From NCBI GenBank assembly GCA_902494605.1, contig CABUUG010000035.1:1-14106 (forward strand): 14,106 nt of DNA. Direction: 5' to 3'. Source of the stretch: an uncultured Collinsella sp. Lineage in GTDB: Bacteria > Actinomycetota > Coriobacteriia > Coriobacteriales > Coriobacteriaceae. A program made the position numbers and the translations under genes. How positions within the stretch are numbered: the stretch's first letter is position 1; every line of letters begins with the position of its first letter. The notes under the pieces were generated by a model that was not told the origin of the DNA, did no database searches, and saw only the letters and a list, made by a program, of their open reading frames with translations. Below, piece after piece: positions 6,823-13,631 of the stretch.

Positions 6823-8043
6823 CTAATTCTCGTCCTCAAACATACCACCTGCAACGACTTCGTACATATGCTCGAGCTCCAAGCGGTCCATTAGAAGCGG
6901 AACGGGGTATAGCGGATTGGCCTCGGCATCGGCATGCGCCGCCATCTCGGGAATGTCAGAGCGGCGAATGCCCAAGACATATTTGGGGATTCCCAGGGCC
7001 TCGTTCATGCGGTCGACCCAATCGATAAAGGCCTCGGCCGCAAGACTATCCTGCGCGGTAGCCGGCGCAATGCCCGCCATGCGAGCAAGATCGGCAAGCT
7101 TGGGGGCGGCGGCGTCACCATAAGCGCGAAGCATGTGCGGCAGGATGATCGCGTTGGCCAAACCGTGCGGAATTCCGTATCGGCCGCCCAAACTGTGCGC
7201 GATGGCATGCACATATCCGACATAGGAGCGGGTAAACGCAACGCCCGCCTTATACGCCGCCAAAAGCATATTGCGACGAGCGCACATGTCGTCACCATGC
7301 TCATAGGCCTCGAGCAAATTGTCGTGGATAAGCTGCACCGCCTGTCGCGCCATCTTACGCGTATAGGGCGTGGTGCTTCGCCCGATAAAGGCCTCAACGG
7401 CATGCGTCAGGGCGTCCATGCCCGTCTGCCCCGTAATGGAAGCGGGCAAGCCGCACGTAAACTCGGGGTCGTGCACCGCAAAGCGCGGGATAAGCACAAA
7501 GTCGTTAATGGGGTACTTGTAGTGCGTCTCGTCATCGGTAATAACCGCCGCAAGCGTGGCCTCGCTTCCCGTGCCTGCCGTGGTGGGAACGGCGATGAGC
7601 AGCGGCAGGCGACGATGAATCCGCAGCAGGCCGCGCATCTTGTTGATGGGCTTGTTTGGCTGCGCAATGCGCGCCCCCACACCCTTGGCGCAGTCCATGG
7701 CCGAACCGCCACCAAAGCCGATAATGGCCTGGCAGGCGCTCTCGCGATACAGCGCCGCCGCTTCCTCCACATTCGAGACCGTGGGGTTCGCGCGCGTTTC
7801 GGCATAGACCGTAACGGCAATCCCCTGAGCCGTAAGCGCGCGCTCGAGTGATGCCGTGAGCCCCAAACGTGCAATACCAGGATCTGTCACGATAAGGACC
7901 TTCTGGATCGAGCGCTTTTGAAGCACTGCGGGCACATCCTCGGCATGCTCCAAAATGCGTGGCTCGGTATAGGGCAGGATCGGCAATGCAATGCGAAAAA
8001 CCGTCTGACATGTTCGGCACCAGGCACGACGGGCTAGATGCAT
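6823..8043 (-). CDS. Iron-containing (group III) alcohol dehydrogenase
   Basis: 406 residues. The glycine-rich NAD(P) loop FGGGSAMDCAKG is at 110-121 and PTTAGTGSEAT at 153-163. Metal ligands are expected at D210 and H214 (GMDALTHAVEAF), H283 (HAIAHSLGG) and H293 (GIPHGLANA), the classic D-H-H-H iron/zinc site. The N-terminus (CRTCQTVFRIALPILPYTEP) is an extension seen in one subgroup of these enzymes. It interconverts alcohols and aldehydes in the cytoplasm. GAGGAG lies 8 bases before the ATG. First gene of the operon with aldehyde dehydrogenase (8-base gap). A 16-bp dyad (8061-8076) lies just upstream of its ribosome binding site, and a related copy lies at 8125-8140, so repression by a dimeric regulator encoded elsewhere is likely. 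Confidence 0.93.
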   Translation of the reverse strand: MHLARRAWCRTCQTVFRIALPILPYTEPRILEHAEDVPAVLQKRSIQKVLIVTDPGIARLGLTASLERALTAQGIAVTVYAETRANPTVSNVEEAAALYRESACQAIIGFGGGSAMDCAKGVGARIAQPNKPINKMRGLLRIHRRLPLLIAVPTTAGTGSEATLAAVITDDETHYKYPINDFVLIPRFAVHDPEFTCGLPASITGQTGMDALTHAVEAFIGRSTTPYTRKMARQAVQLIHDNLLEAYEHGDDMCARRNMLLAAYKAGVAFTRSYVGYVHAIAHSLGGRYGIPHGLANAIILPHMLRAYGDAAAPKLADLARMAGIAPATAQDSLAAEAFIDWVDRMNEALGIPKYVLGIRRSDIPEMAAHADAEANPLYPVPLLMDRLELEHMYEVVAGGMFEDEN

Positions 8044-8060
8044 AAAGGAAGCTCCTCATT

Positions 8061-8076
8061 TGTTGATTGGTCAACA
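8061..8076. promoter_or_regulatory. Perfect dyad TGTTGATTGGTCAACA, probable operator
   Basis: Six-base arms TGTTGA/TCAACA around TTGG, immediately upstream of the alcohol dehydrogenase ribosome binding site (8052-8057). A related sequence lies 64 bp away, centre to centre. The form fits a TetR- or MarR-type dimer site; no regulator gene is adjacent. A possible -10 for the operon is TACAAT (complement of 8089-8094), but no convincing -35 was found. Confidence 0.5.
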
Positions 8077-8124
8077 TTTGCTCGACCGATTGTACTCAGC
8101 AGAGATCGCAGACGGCACGCCAAT

Positions 8125-8140
8125 CGTTAATCAATCAACA
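8125..8140. promoter_or_regulatory. Second, imperfect copy of the operator-like dyad
   Basis: On the - strand TGTTGATTGATTAACG, identical to the perfect dyad at 13 of 16 positions. The distance between centres is 64 bp, close to six helical turns, so both would lie on the same DNA face. It lies between the divergent alcohol dehydrogenase and rubrerythrin genes and could serve either. Confidence 0.4.
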
Positions 8141-8232
8141 TCTTCATATCTCAAAATTGTTTTATTAAAAATCATTCCTAATAGGCTTCACATTTGGTTG
8201 CATTTATGGATAATAGAACTCGTCAAGACGCA

Positions 8233-8263
8233 CGTCCGGAGAGGGCCCTTACGGGACCGGACG
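8233..8263 (+). promoter_or_regulatory. Hairpin in the rubrerythrin 5' leader
   Basis: CGTCCGG (8233-8239) and CCGGACG (8257-8263) pair perfectly, with an inner CCC/GGG pairing. No T-run follows, so it is not a terminator. A smaller hairpin, TCGATC/GATCGA (8279-8284 and 8290-8295), presents part of the AAAGGA ribosome binding site in its loop. Both would lie in the leader of a gene whose codon use points to strong expression; a role in mRNA stability or translation is inference. Confidence 0.4.
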
Positions 8264-8298
8264 AGCGCGCAATCGCCATCGATCGAAAGGATCGAATC

Positions 8299-8859
8299 AT
8301 GAAGTTTGTTTGCCCCGTTTGCGGTTATGTGGAAGAGTTCGACGGCGACCAGCTGCCCGAGGATTTTAAGTGCCCCCAGTGCGGCGTTCCCGGTTCTCGT
8401 TTCCTGAAGCAGGAGGAGGGTCAGCTCGAGTGGGCTGCCGAGCACGTCGTGGGCGTCGCCAAGATGGAGGGCGTCTCCGAGGACATCGTTGCCGACCTGC
8501 GCGCCAACTTTGAGGGCGAGTGCTCCGAGGTCGGTATGTACCTGGCCATGGCTCGCGTCGCTCATCGCGAGGGTTATCCCGAGATCGGCCTGTACTGGGA
8601 GAAGGCTGCCCACGAGGAGGCCGAGCATGCCGCCAAGTTCGCCGAGCTCCTGGGCGAGGTCGTGACCGACTCCACCAAGAAGAACCTCGAGATGCGCGTT
8701 GAGGCCGAGAACGGCGCCACCGCCGGCAAGACCGATCTTGCCAAGCGCGCCAAGGCCGCTGGCCTCGATGCCATCCACGACACCGTGCACGAGATGGCTC
8801 GCGACGAGGCCCGCCACGGCAAGGCTTTCGCCGGCCTGCTCAAGCGCTACTTTGGCTAA
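8299..8859 (+). CDS. Reverse rubrerythrin (N-terminal rubredoxin, C-terminal diiron domain)
   Basis: 186 residues. A rubredoxin-type iron site lies first: C5-P-V-C8 and C25-P-Q-C28. A four-helix ferritin-like diiron domain follows, with candidate ligands E74, E107, H110, E165, E170 and H173 (GECSE, HEEAEH, EMARDEARH). In ordinary rubrerythrins the rubredoxin part is C-terminal; the reversed order matches the reverse rubrerythrins of anaerobes such as clostridia, which reduce hydrogen peroxide and oxygen with electrons from NADH via partner redox proteins. The ATG at 8299 is chosen over an upstream in-frame extension because the rubredoxin motif starts there and AAAGGA lies 7 bases before it. 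Codon bias is extreme (GCC, CGC, AAG, GAG), a sign of high expression. It is a single-gene unit ending at its own terminator. Confidence 0.95.
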   Translation: MKFVCPVCGYVEEFDGDQLPEDFKCPQCGVPGSRFLKQEEGQLEWAAEHVVGVAKMEGVSEDIVADLRANFEGECSEVGMYLAMARVAHREGYPEIGLYWEKAAHEEAEHAAKFAELLGEVVTDSTKKNLEMRVEAENGATAGKTDLAKRAKAAGLDAIHDTVHEMARDEARHGKAFAGLLKRYFG

Positions 8860-8893
8860 GCCAACCGCCTGAGACACAACCTCAAGCTCGATG

Positions 8894-8924
8894 AGGCCCG
8901 GACCGTATTGGTTCGGGCCTTTTT
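8894..8924 (+). terminator. Intrinsic terminator of the rubrerythrin gene
   Basis: Stem AGGCCCGGACC / GGTTCGGGCCT (11 bp, one G-U pair) with a GTATT loop, followed by TTTTT overlapping its end. It lies 34 bases after the rubrerythrin stop. Confidence 0.9.
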
Positions 8925-8991
8925 CGTGCCTCATGAACTTGTTAACGCCCTGAAATAGGACCGCCTTCGGCATCGGCTTCTCGTCAAAAAC

Positions 8992-9112
8992 TAAGTGAGT
9001 AGACTTTTTGGAACTTGCCGAGCACGCCATCCATATTGCTTTATAAAGCCGCAGGTAAATGACTTGTTGCAAAACGGCTTGGTCGCCAAAGTGCCAAAAG
9101 TCTACTCACTTA
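8992..9112. repeat. 119-bp MITE-like element, copy 1
   Basis: Terminal inverted repeats TAAGTGAGTAGACTTTT (8992-9008) and its complement AAAAGTCTACTCACTTA (9096-9112). A second copy at 10413-10531 has the same length and, by hand alignment, about 100 of 119 identical positions in the same orientation. It has no coding capacity. A TA dinucleotide is present at both outer ends, which could be a target-site duplication of the Tc1/IS630 type (inference). The right end provides the last three sense codons and the stop of the nuclease-like gene. Confidence 0.8.
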
Positions 9113-10229
9113 AAACCGCAGCCGTCCACGATCGAGCCATTTTGTGTCTAGCGGGCATCTTTCCGTCGATTACTCCCAATTTTGTCCAGTCAATGAATAG
9201 TTCAGATCGGAGTAATGCCTCAGCCCTTTGCTCATCCGAGCTTTTATCACGATATTCAGCATCGAGCATCCTGCATACGGCCTTAACGATCGCGCGGAAT
9301 CTATCCTCATCGGATATCTGTCTGTGTGTCAGGAGAAGCACATCGTAGCCCATGGCCTGAAGGGCCGTCATGCGGTCAGCATCACGCAAGCCATCCCCTG
9401 CGCGTCCGTGCGAGGCCTTTCCCTGACATTCAATGGCCACCTGTCGTCCGCCGTCCGGCGAAGACAGAAGTAGATCGATATACACACGGGACTTTCCCAC
9501 AATCGCTCGAGCACTTGTGCTCAACGTCACTTCGACATTGAGCTCTATGCCGCAAAACCCTTCGCCTCCCAGGGCTCGCGGCAGTCCAAGCAATAAATAC
9601 GCCTCGACCTCAAAAGGCGACGCGGCACCCAATGGAACGAGTTGCGATACCGCCATAAATCTATTGCCGTAACGCATCCCGCAAACATCTGAACAAAAAC
9701 GGTCAAGGTCTCCGCCCAAAACCAAAGCGTCTCGACGCCATAAATTTGAGGCGGTGCCGTCCTCGGACGGGCAGCGCACCCAACCGAACGTTATCGAAAT
9801 CGCGCCCGAATCAAATGCACGCGAAAGCTCCGCCTCAAGTGCCGCTGGCAGGGCACACACCGCAAACAAGCCGCACATCTCTGCCAACACAAAAAGAAGC
9901 TGGAGATCCGTCAGATGTCGAGACATGATAAATGCCGTCAGTAGAGGAGACGTGACCAAAAACCCATGCTCCGTTTCCAGCACGGATTCCCTGGGGAGCT
10001 CACCAAGAAACAGCCGCTGTCTGATACTGGCAGGACAAGTCCGCTTGTTTCTCGTCCGGACCAATGTATACAACGGAAAGCCGAGCACAACCGCAGCCGT
10101 CGGGTTACGGGCAAGGTCATATCGCTGCCGGTCTTCTTCCGGCCGTGGAAGCGGCGGACACAAAGCGCGGACTTGAGGAGGCAAACGCCAGTACCTAAAA
10201 GCCGATATGTCACAAAGTAGATCCTTCAT
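9102..10229 (-). CDS. Unrecognised protein with restriction-endonuclease-like C-terminal domain
   Basis: 375 residues from ATG 10227-10229. An in-frame GTG two codons earlier is possible, and neither start has a good ribosome binding site. Family not recognised with confidence. Residues 1-230 (beginning MKDLLCDISAFRYW) show no known motif, but have a CxxLP-rich middle and an aromatic start that suggests a compact fold. The C-terminal part has D252 in VYIDLLLSS, E267-C-Q269 in VAIECQGKASH, then RDADRMTALQAMGYDVLLLT. This is the pattern of DUF559/Vsr-like PD-(D/E)XK nucleases, with E-x-Q in place of E-x-K. Base composition is more AT-rich and codon use less biased than in neighbours, which hints at transfer. 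It is bracketed by two direct 119-bp elements; its final codons TTA AGT GAG and stop TAG are read from element copy 1. Defence or mobile-element roles are guesses. Confidence 0.75.
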   Translation of the reverse strand: MKDLLCDISAFRYWRLPPQVRALCPPLPRPEEDRQRYDLARNPTAAVVLGFPLYTLVRTRNKRTCPASIRQRLFLGELPRESVLETEHGFLVTSPLLTAFIMSRHLTDLQLLFVLAEMCGLFAVCALPAALEAELSRAFDSGAISITFGWVRCPSEDGTASNLWRRDALVLGGDLDRFCSDVCGMRYGNRFMAVSQLVPLGAASPFEVEAYLLLGLPRALGGEGFCGIELNVEVTLSTSARAIVGKSRVYIDLLLSSPDGGRQVAIECQGKASHGRAGDGLRDADRMTALQAMGYDVLLLTHRQISDEDRFRAIVKAVCRMLDAEYRDKSSDEQRAEALLRSELFIDWTKLGVIDGKMPARHKMARSWTAAVLSE

Positions 10230-10312
10230 AGGCACAGGAAAACACGAATTTCAACCCAGTCAGTCACGCATTGGCGCGAACGCACCAAAAATGGCGCCGA
10301 ACGGACTGCCAA

Positions 10313-10378
10313 GTTTTCAACAGCCCTCCCCAACTGGCCAAAAGCTTGCCGAGAGCTGGACGAAGCCCTGTTGAAAAC
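10313..10378. repeat. Inverted repeat GTTTTCAACAG / CTGTTGAAAAC with 44-base spacer
   Basis: Perfect 11-bp arms at 10313-10323 and 10368-10378. The right arm is followed by CCCCATTTTTTT on the + strand. The spacer is too long for a normal intrinsic terminator. It occupies most of the 183-base gap between the nuclease-like gene and element copy 2. No gene is seen in this gap. A short non-autonomous element or an RNA structure is possible. Confidence 0.5.
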
Positions 10379-10412
10379 CCCATTTTTTTCTCATGCAGAA
10401 GCTTTGCGCGGC

Positions 10413-10531
10413 AAGTGAGTAGACTTTTTTGAACATCCCGAGCAGGCCGGTCATCCTGCTTTTCAAAACCGCAGGTAGATAGCTTGTTACAAAACTGCCT
10501 GGTCGCCAAAGTGCTAAAAGTCTACTCACTT
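10413..10531. repeat. 119-bp MITE-like element, copy 2
   Basis: Terminal repeats AAGTGAGTAGACTTTT (10413-10428) and AAAAGTCTACTCACTT (10516-10531). Same length and orientation as copy 1, differing at about 19 positions, nearly all between the ends; the inner segment GGTCGCCAAAGTGC is kept in both. The right end supplies the stop codon (TAA at 10530-10532) of the MocR-type regulator. Confidence 0.8.
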
Positions 10532-11963
10532 AGGTTGCAGAGTGCCCCCCCATTAGCTGCAATTCCAAGGTTGTTAGTACTTTTGGACTCAGATCGTCAT
10601 ACTGAACAAGAATTTGAGTTGTGTTTTCAGGGACAGATGCGCCATCGGCACACCAAAAACAGTCACCGATATCGATAAAAGGGATGCTCGAGCGCGTGAG
10701 GGCCCGTGCAAAAGTGCTTCTGCCCGTTCCACGCTCCGCAACCACGATACTGTAAAGGCCCGCGTCTGCATGCTCGATCGAGACCTCTCCTGCCGGAAAT
10801 ACCTTCCGCACAAGCGCCATCAGGCCATCACGCGCCTCGCGAGCACGAACGCGCACGCGGTTCACATGTCGCTCGTAATCACCCGATTCCAGCAAACGCG
10901 CCAAAGCGACCTGATCAACAGAGCTCACCGACGAGGCGTAGAAACCAAGGTTGCGCCTAAACCGCTCCATTAACTCATCGGGCAACACCATGTACGCCAA
11001 ACGCAACGCCGATGAAAGGCTCTTCGAAAACGTGTTGGTGTATATAACCGACTGGGCGGCATCGATCGACGCGAGCGCGGGAATCGGCTTCCCGGCAAGG
11101 CGAAACTCACAATCAAAGTCATCTTCGATGAGATACCGACCTGGTCGCTCGGCGGCCCAGCTCAGAAGCGCATAGCGACGCGCAATGCTCGTCACAAGGC
11201 CGGTTGGATATTGGTGAGACGGCATCAGGTGAAGTACATCGGTCCCGGTTTTCTGCAGAGCGCTCAAGTCCACCCCCTCATCATCCAACGGGATATGTCG
11301 AACTTTGCAGCCCATAGCCTGATAAATGCGCGTCAGACGTAAATAGCCCGGGTCCTCAACGGCATACACCTTGTCAGCGCCAAGCAACTGAACCAACATG
11401 GTATCGAGCAGCTGAGCGCCCGCGCCGATAACAATGTTATTGGGGTCGACATTCATACCCCTCGTCCCGCGCAGATGATGAGCAATTGCGCATCGTAGCC
11501 GAACGGTGCCCTGTGCCGGTGCGGGCGAAAAGATCTCGCGCTCGTCTTCGGATGTCAGCGTCGCCCGCAGTGCGCTTTGCCAAAGCCGCGCCGCCTCCAA
11601 AGCGGAAGGAGAAAGTGCATCGAACAGCTCAACCTGTCCGTTGACATCATGCGCGCTGGGACCAGCAGAGGCGGCATCTCGGTCGATGCCCTCCGCAGCC
11701 GAAGCCAAAACCGGTGCATCCGGAAGCTCGCAAGCGTAGTAGCCACGACGCGGCATTGAGCAAATATAGCCCTCGGCAAGTAACTGGCTATATGCATTCT
11801 CGATGGTAATGACACTGATTCCCAGATGACTGGCAAAGGCGCGCTTAGACGGAAGATGCTCCCCCGCCGCAATACGTCCAGCAACAATATCATCTCGAAT
11901 TTGCTGGTAAACATACTCATAAAGCGATGCCTCGCCACGTTTTTCCAAATTGTAGTCAAGCAT
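10530..11963 (-). CDS. pdxR: MocR/PdxR-family transcriptional regulator of vitamin B6 synthesis
   Basis: 477 residues from ATG 11961-11963, chosen because AGGTGG lies 7 bases upstream; the frame could extend to a TTG at 11996. The N-terminus (about 10-78) is a GntR-type winged helix: YEYVYQQIRDDIVAG, LPSKRAFASHLG, VITIENAYSQLLAEGY. After a linker, the rest is a fold-type I aminotransferase-like domain with the PLP lysine K314 in NTFSKSLSSALR, and EDDFDCEFR and HQYPTG segments. In the family this domain senses PLP or related ligands and the protein usually activates pdxST. The gene is divergent from pdxS with a 145-base spacer holding a direct repeat, the standard PdxR arrangement. The stop codon comes from the end of repeat element copy 2, and the C-terminus may be slightly altered. 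Confidence 0.9.
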   Translation of the reverse strand: MLDYNLEKRGEASLYEYVYQQIRDDIVAGRIAAGEHLPSKRAFASHLGISVITIENAYSQLLAEGYICSMPRRGYYACELPDAPVLASAAEGIDRDAASAGPSAHDVNGQVELFDALSPSALEAARLWQSALRATLTSEDEREIFSPAPAQGTVRLRCAIAHHLRGTRGMNVDPNNIVIGAGAQLLDTMLVQLLGADKVYAVEDPGYLRLTRIYQAMGCKVRHIPLDDEGVDLSALQKTGTDVLHLMPSHQYPTGLVTSIARRYALLSWAAERPGRYLIEDDFDCEFRLAGKPIPALASIDAAQSVIYTNTFSKSLSSALRLAYMVLPDELMERFRRNLGFYASSVSSVDQVALARLLESGDYERHVNRVRVRAREARDGLMALVRKVFPAGEVSIEHADAGLYSIVVAERGTGRSTFARALTRSSIPFIDIGDCFWCADGASVPENTTQILVQYDDLSPKVLTTLELQLMGGHSAT

Positions 11964-11974
11964 GAGTTTGCCAC

Positions 11975-12018
11975 CTGACCTTATCGAGCTGTTCAATCTG
12001 GTATTAAGCTGACCTTAT
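11975..12018. promoter_or_regulatory. Direct repeat CTGACCTTAT x2, likely PdxR operator
   Basis: Identical 10-bp copies at 11975-11984 and 12009-12018, 34 bp apart from start to start. The second overlaps the proposed -35 of pdxS. MocR-type regulators often bind directly repeated half-sites in the intergenic region next to their own gene. The first copy covers the leader of the regulator gene, so it could also allow self-control. Confidence 0.6.
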
Positions 12019-12043
12019 TATTATCTCGAAAACTGAGTATTTT
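12015..12043 (+). promoter_or_regulatory. Proposed pdxST promoter
   Basis: -35 TTATTA (12015-12020), 17-bp spacer, -10 TATTTT (12038-12043). The -35 is poor and is overlapped by the second CTGACCTTAT copy, as expected for an activator-dependent promoter. Predicted by eye only. Confidence 0.4.
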
Positions 12044-12108
12044 GCCATACCCAGCTCCCCGATAGGATGTTCCGTCAAGCAATGCACATGCCAACCAAGG
12101 GAGCAACC

Positions 12109-12999
12109 ATGGCAGAACAGACCAGCAAGGCCGATCGCGTCAAACTCAATCGCGAGCTCGCGCAGATGCTCAAGGGTGGCGTCATCATGGACGTCACCAC
12201 GCCCGAGCAGGCACGCATCGCCGAGGAGGCGGGCGCCTGCGCCGTCATGGCTCTCGAGCGCATCCCGGCCGACATCCGCGCCGCCGGCGGCGTATCGCGC
12301 ATGAGTGACCCCAAGATGATCAAGGGCATCCAGGAGGCCGTCTCCATCCCTGTTATGGCCAAGTGCCGCATCGGCCACATTGTCGAGGCGCAGGTCCTGC
12401 AGGCCATCGAGATCGACTACATCGATGAGTCCGAGGTTCTCTCCCCTGCCGATGACGTCTATCACATCGACAAGACCCAGTTTGACGTGCCGTTTGTCTG
12501 CGGCGCCCGTGATCTGGGCGAGGCGCTGCGCCGTGTTGCCGAAGGCGCCACGATGATTCGCACCAAGGGTGAGCCGGGTACGGGCGACGTCGTTCAGGCC
12601 GTGCGTCACATGCGCAAGATCCAAAAGCAGATCCGTGACGTTGTTGCCCTGCGCGATGATGAGCTCTTTGAGGCAGCCAAGCAACTGCAGGTTCCGGTCG
12701 AGCTGGTGCGCGAGGTCCATGCCACGGGCAAGCTTCCCGTTGTGAACTTTGCCGCCGGCGGCGTAGCGACCCCTGCCGACGCCGCGCTGATGATGCAACT
12801 GGGCGCCGAGGGCGTCTTTGTCGGCTCGGGCATCTTTAAGAGCGGCGACCCCGCCAAGCGCGCCGCCGCCATCGTCAAGGCCGTGGCAAACTTCACCGAT
12901 GCCAAGCTCATCGCCGAGCTTTCGGAGGACCTGGGCGAGGCCATGGTGGGCATCAACGCCGACGAGATCGAAATCATCATGGAGGAGCGCGGACGCTAG
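12109..12999 (+). CDS. pdxS: Pyridoxal 5'-phosphate synthase lyase subunit PdxS
   Basis: 296 residues, normal for the family. PdxS condenses ribose 5-phosphate, glyceraldehyde 3-phosphate and ammonia from PdxT into PLP, in a dodecamer carrying up to twelve PdxT subunits. Catalytic residues are in place: D28 (GGVIMDV), K85 (VMAKCRIGH) and K153 (IRTKGEPGTG), matching D24, K81 and K149 of B. subtilis PdxS with a constant +4 offset. The phosphate-binding FAAGGVATPADAALMMQLG and GVFVGSGIFKS segments are intact. The ATG at 12109 is preferred over 12067 because AAGGGAG lies 6 bases before it and the conserved protein begins there. First gene of the operon with pdxT, divergent from the PdxR-type regulator. 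Confidence 0.98.
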   Translation: MAEQTSKADRVKLNRELAQMLKGGVIMDVTTPEQARIAEEAGACAVMALERIPADIRAAGGVSRMSDPKMIKGIQEAVSIPVMAKCRIGHIVEAQVLQAIEIDYIDESEVLSPADDVYHIDKTQFDVPFVCGARDLGEALRRVAEGATMIRTKGEPGTGDVVQAVRHMRKIQKQIRDVVALRDDELFEAAKQLQVPVELVREVHATGKLPVVNFAAGGVATPADAALMMQLGAEGVFVGSGIFKSGDPAKRAAAIVKAVANFTDAKLIAELSEDLGEAMVGINADEIEIIMEERGR

Positions 13000-13019
13000 T
13001 CCGGCAGAAAGGATCGCAC

Positions 13020-13607
13020 ATGAGCGATTATGCAGACCAAACGGTCGCCGTGCTGGCGGTCCAAGGCGCTTTTGCCGAGCACGAGGCAAGACTATCCGGG
13101 CTTGGCGCACACTGTATTGAGCTGAGGCAGGCGGCTGATTTGAAGCAGGACTTTGACCGTCTGGTACTTCCCGGCGGCGAGTCCACCGTTCAAGGGAAGC
13201 TGCTTGCCGAGCTCGGCATGCTCGAGGAGCTTCGTGCCCGTATCGCTGAAGGCATGCCCGTCCTGGGCACCTGCGCCGGCTTGATTCTGCTGGCGCGCGA
13301 CCTTGCCGCCCACGACGATAAGGGGACGCCGCGCCTGGCAACCATGGATGTGCTCGTCGAGCGCAATGCCTACGGCAGGCAGCTCGGCAGCTTTCGAACC
13401 AAGGGGCAGGTAGCCGGCATCGACGGTGAAGTGCCGCTGACGTTTATCCGCGCGCCCCGCATCGTTGAGGTGCACGGCGATGCCGAGGCCCTGGCCGAAG
13501 TCGATGGCCGCATCGTCGCCGCCCGCCAAGACAACCAGCTCGGCGTAACCTTCCACCCCGAACTCGACGAAGACACCCGCCTCCACGAACTGTTCCTACA
13601 AATGTAG
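13020..13607 (+). CDS. pdxT: Pyridoxal 5'-phosphate synthase glutaminase subunit PdxT
   Basis: 195 residues. A class I glutamine amidotransferase that hydrolyses glutamine and passes ammonia to PdxS. Motifs: VLAVQGAFAEH at 11-21, LPGGEST at 50-56, GTCAGLILLA with nucleophile C85, ERNAYGRQLGSF at 114-125, FIRAP at 142-146 and TFHPEL with H179 and E181. The triad is complete, so it should be active. The segment GGESTVQGKLL has V-Q where many relatives have T-I/M, a mild variation. The start lies 20 bases after the pdxS stop, with AAAGGA 7 bases before the ATG, so the two are one operon. A small CCTACA/TGTAGG hairpin overlaps the stop codon; no T-run follows. Confidence 0.97.
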   Translation: MSDYADQTVAVLAVQGAFAEHEARLSGLGAHCIELRQAADLKQDFDRLVLPGGESTVQGKLLAELGMLEELRARIAEGMPVLGTCAGLILLARDLAAHDDKGTPRLATMDVLVERNAYGRQLGSFRTKGQVAGIDGEVPLTFIRAPRIVEVHGDAEALAEVDGRIVAARQDNQLGVTFHPELDEDTRLHELFLQM

Positions 13608-13631
13608 GCATCGAAATCAACAAACGAAATG

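Noticed and set aside
8089..8094. TACAAT as a firm -10 for the alcohol dehydrogenase operon
   Set aside because: No acceptable -35 at 16-18 bp, so it is mentioned only as a possibility.
8188..9072. 294-codon ORF antisense to the rubrerythrin gene
   Set aside because: It is a shadow of the highly GC-biased rubrerythrin codons, with a Leu/Gly/Val-rich translation, and it runs through the rubrerythrin terminator.
10264..10529. Two overlapping - strand ORFs of 70-81 codons
   Set aside because: They consist mostly of repeat element copy 2 and the neighbouring inverted repeat. No binding site or domain; probably the translation of a non-coding repeat.
11964..11996. TTG start for the MocR-type regulator
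   Set aside because: The ATG at 11963 has AGGTGG at a suitable distance; the longer form has a rare start codon and would run over the first operator repeat.
12067..12108. Upstream ATG extension of pdxS
   Set aside because: It would add 14 residues not expected in the family; the ATG at 12109 has AAGGGAG at good spacing.
12004..13341. 445-codon ORF antisense to pdxS and pdxT
   Set aside because: Third-position bias of the real genes keeps the opposite frame open; the product has no recognisable domain, while PdxS and PdxT are certain.
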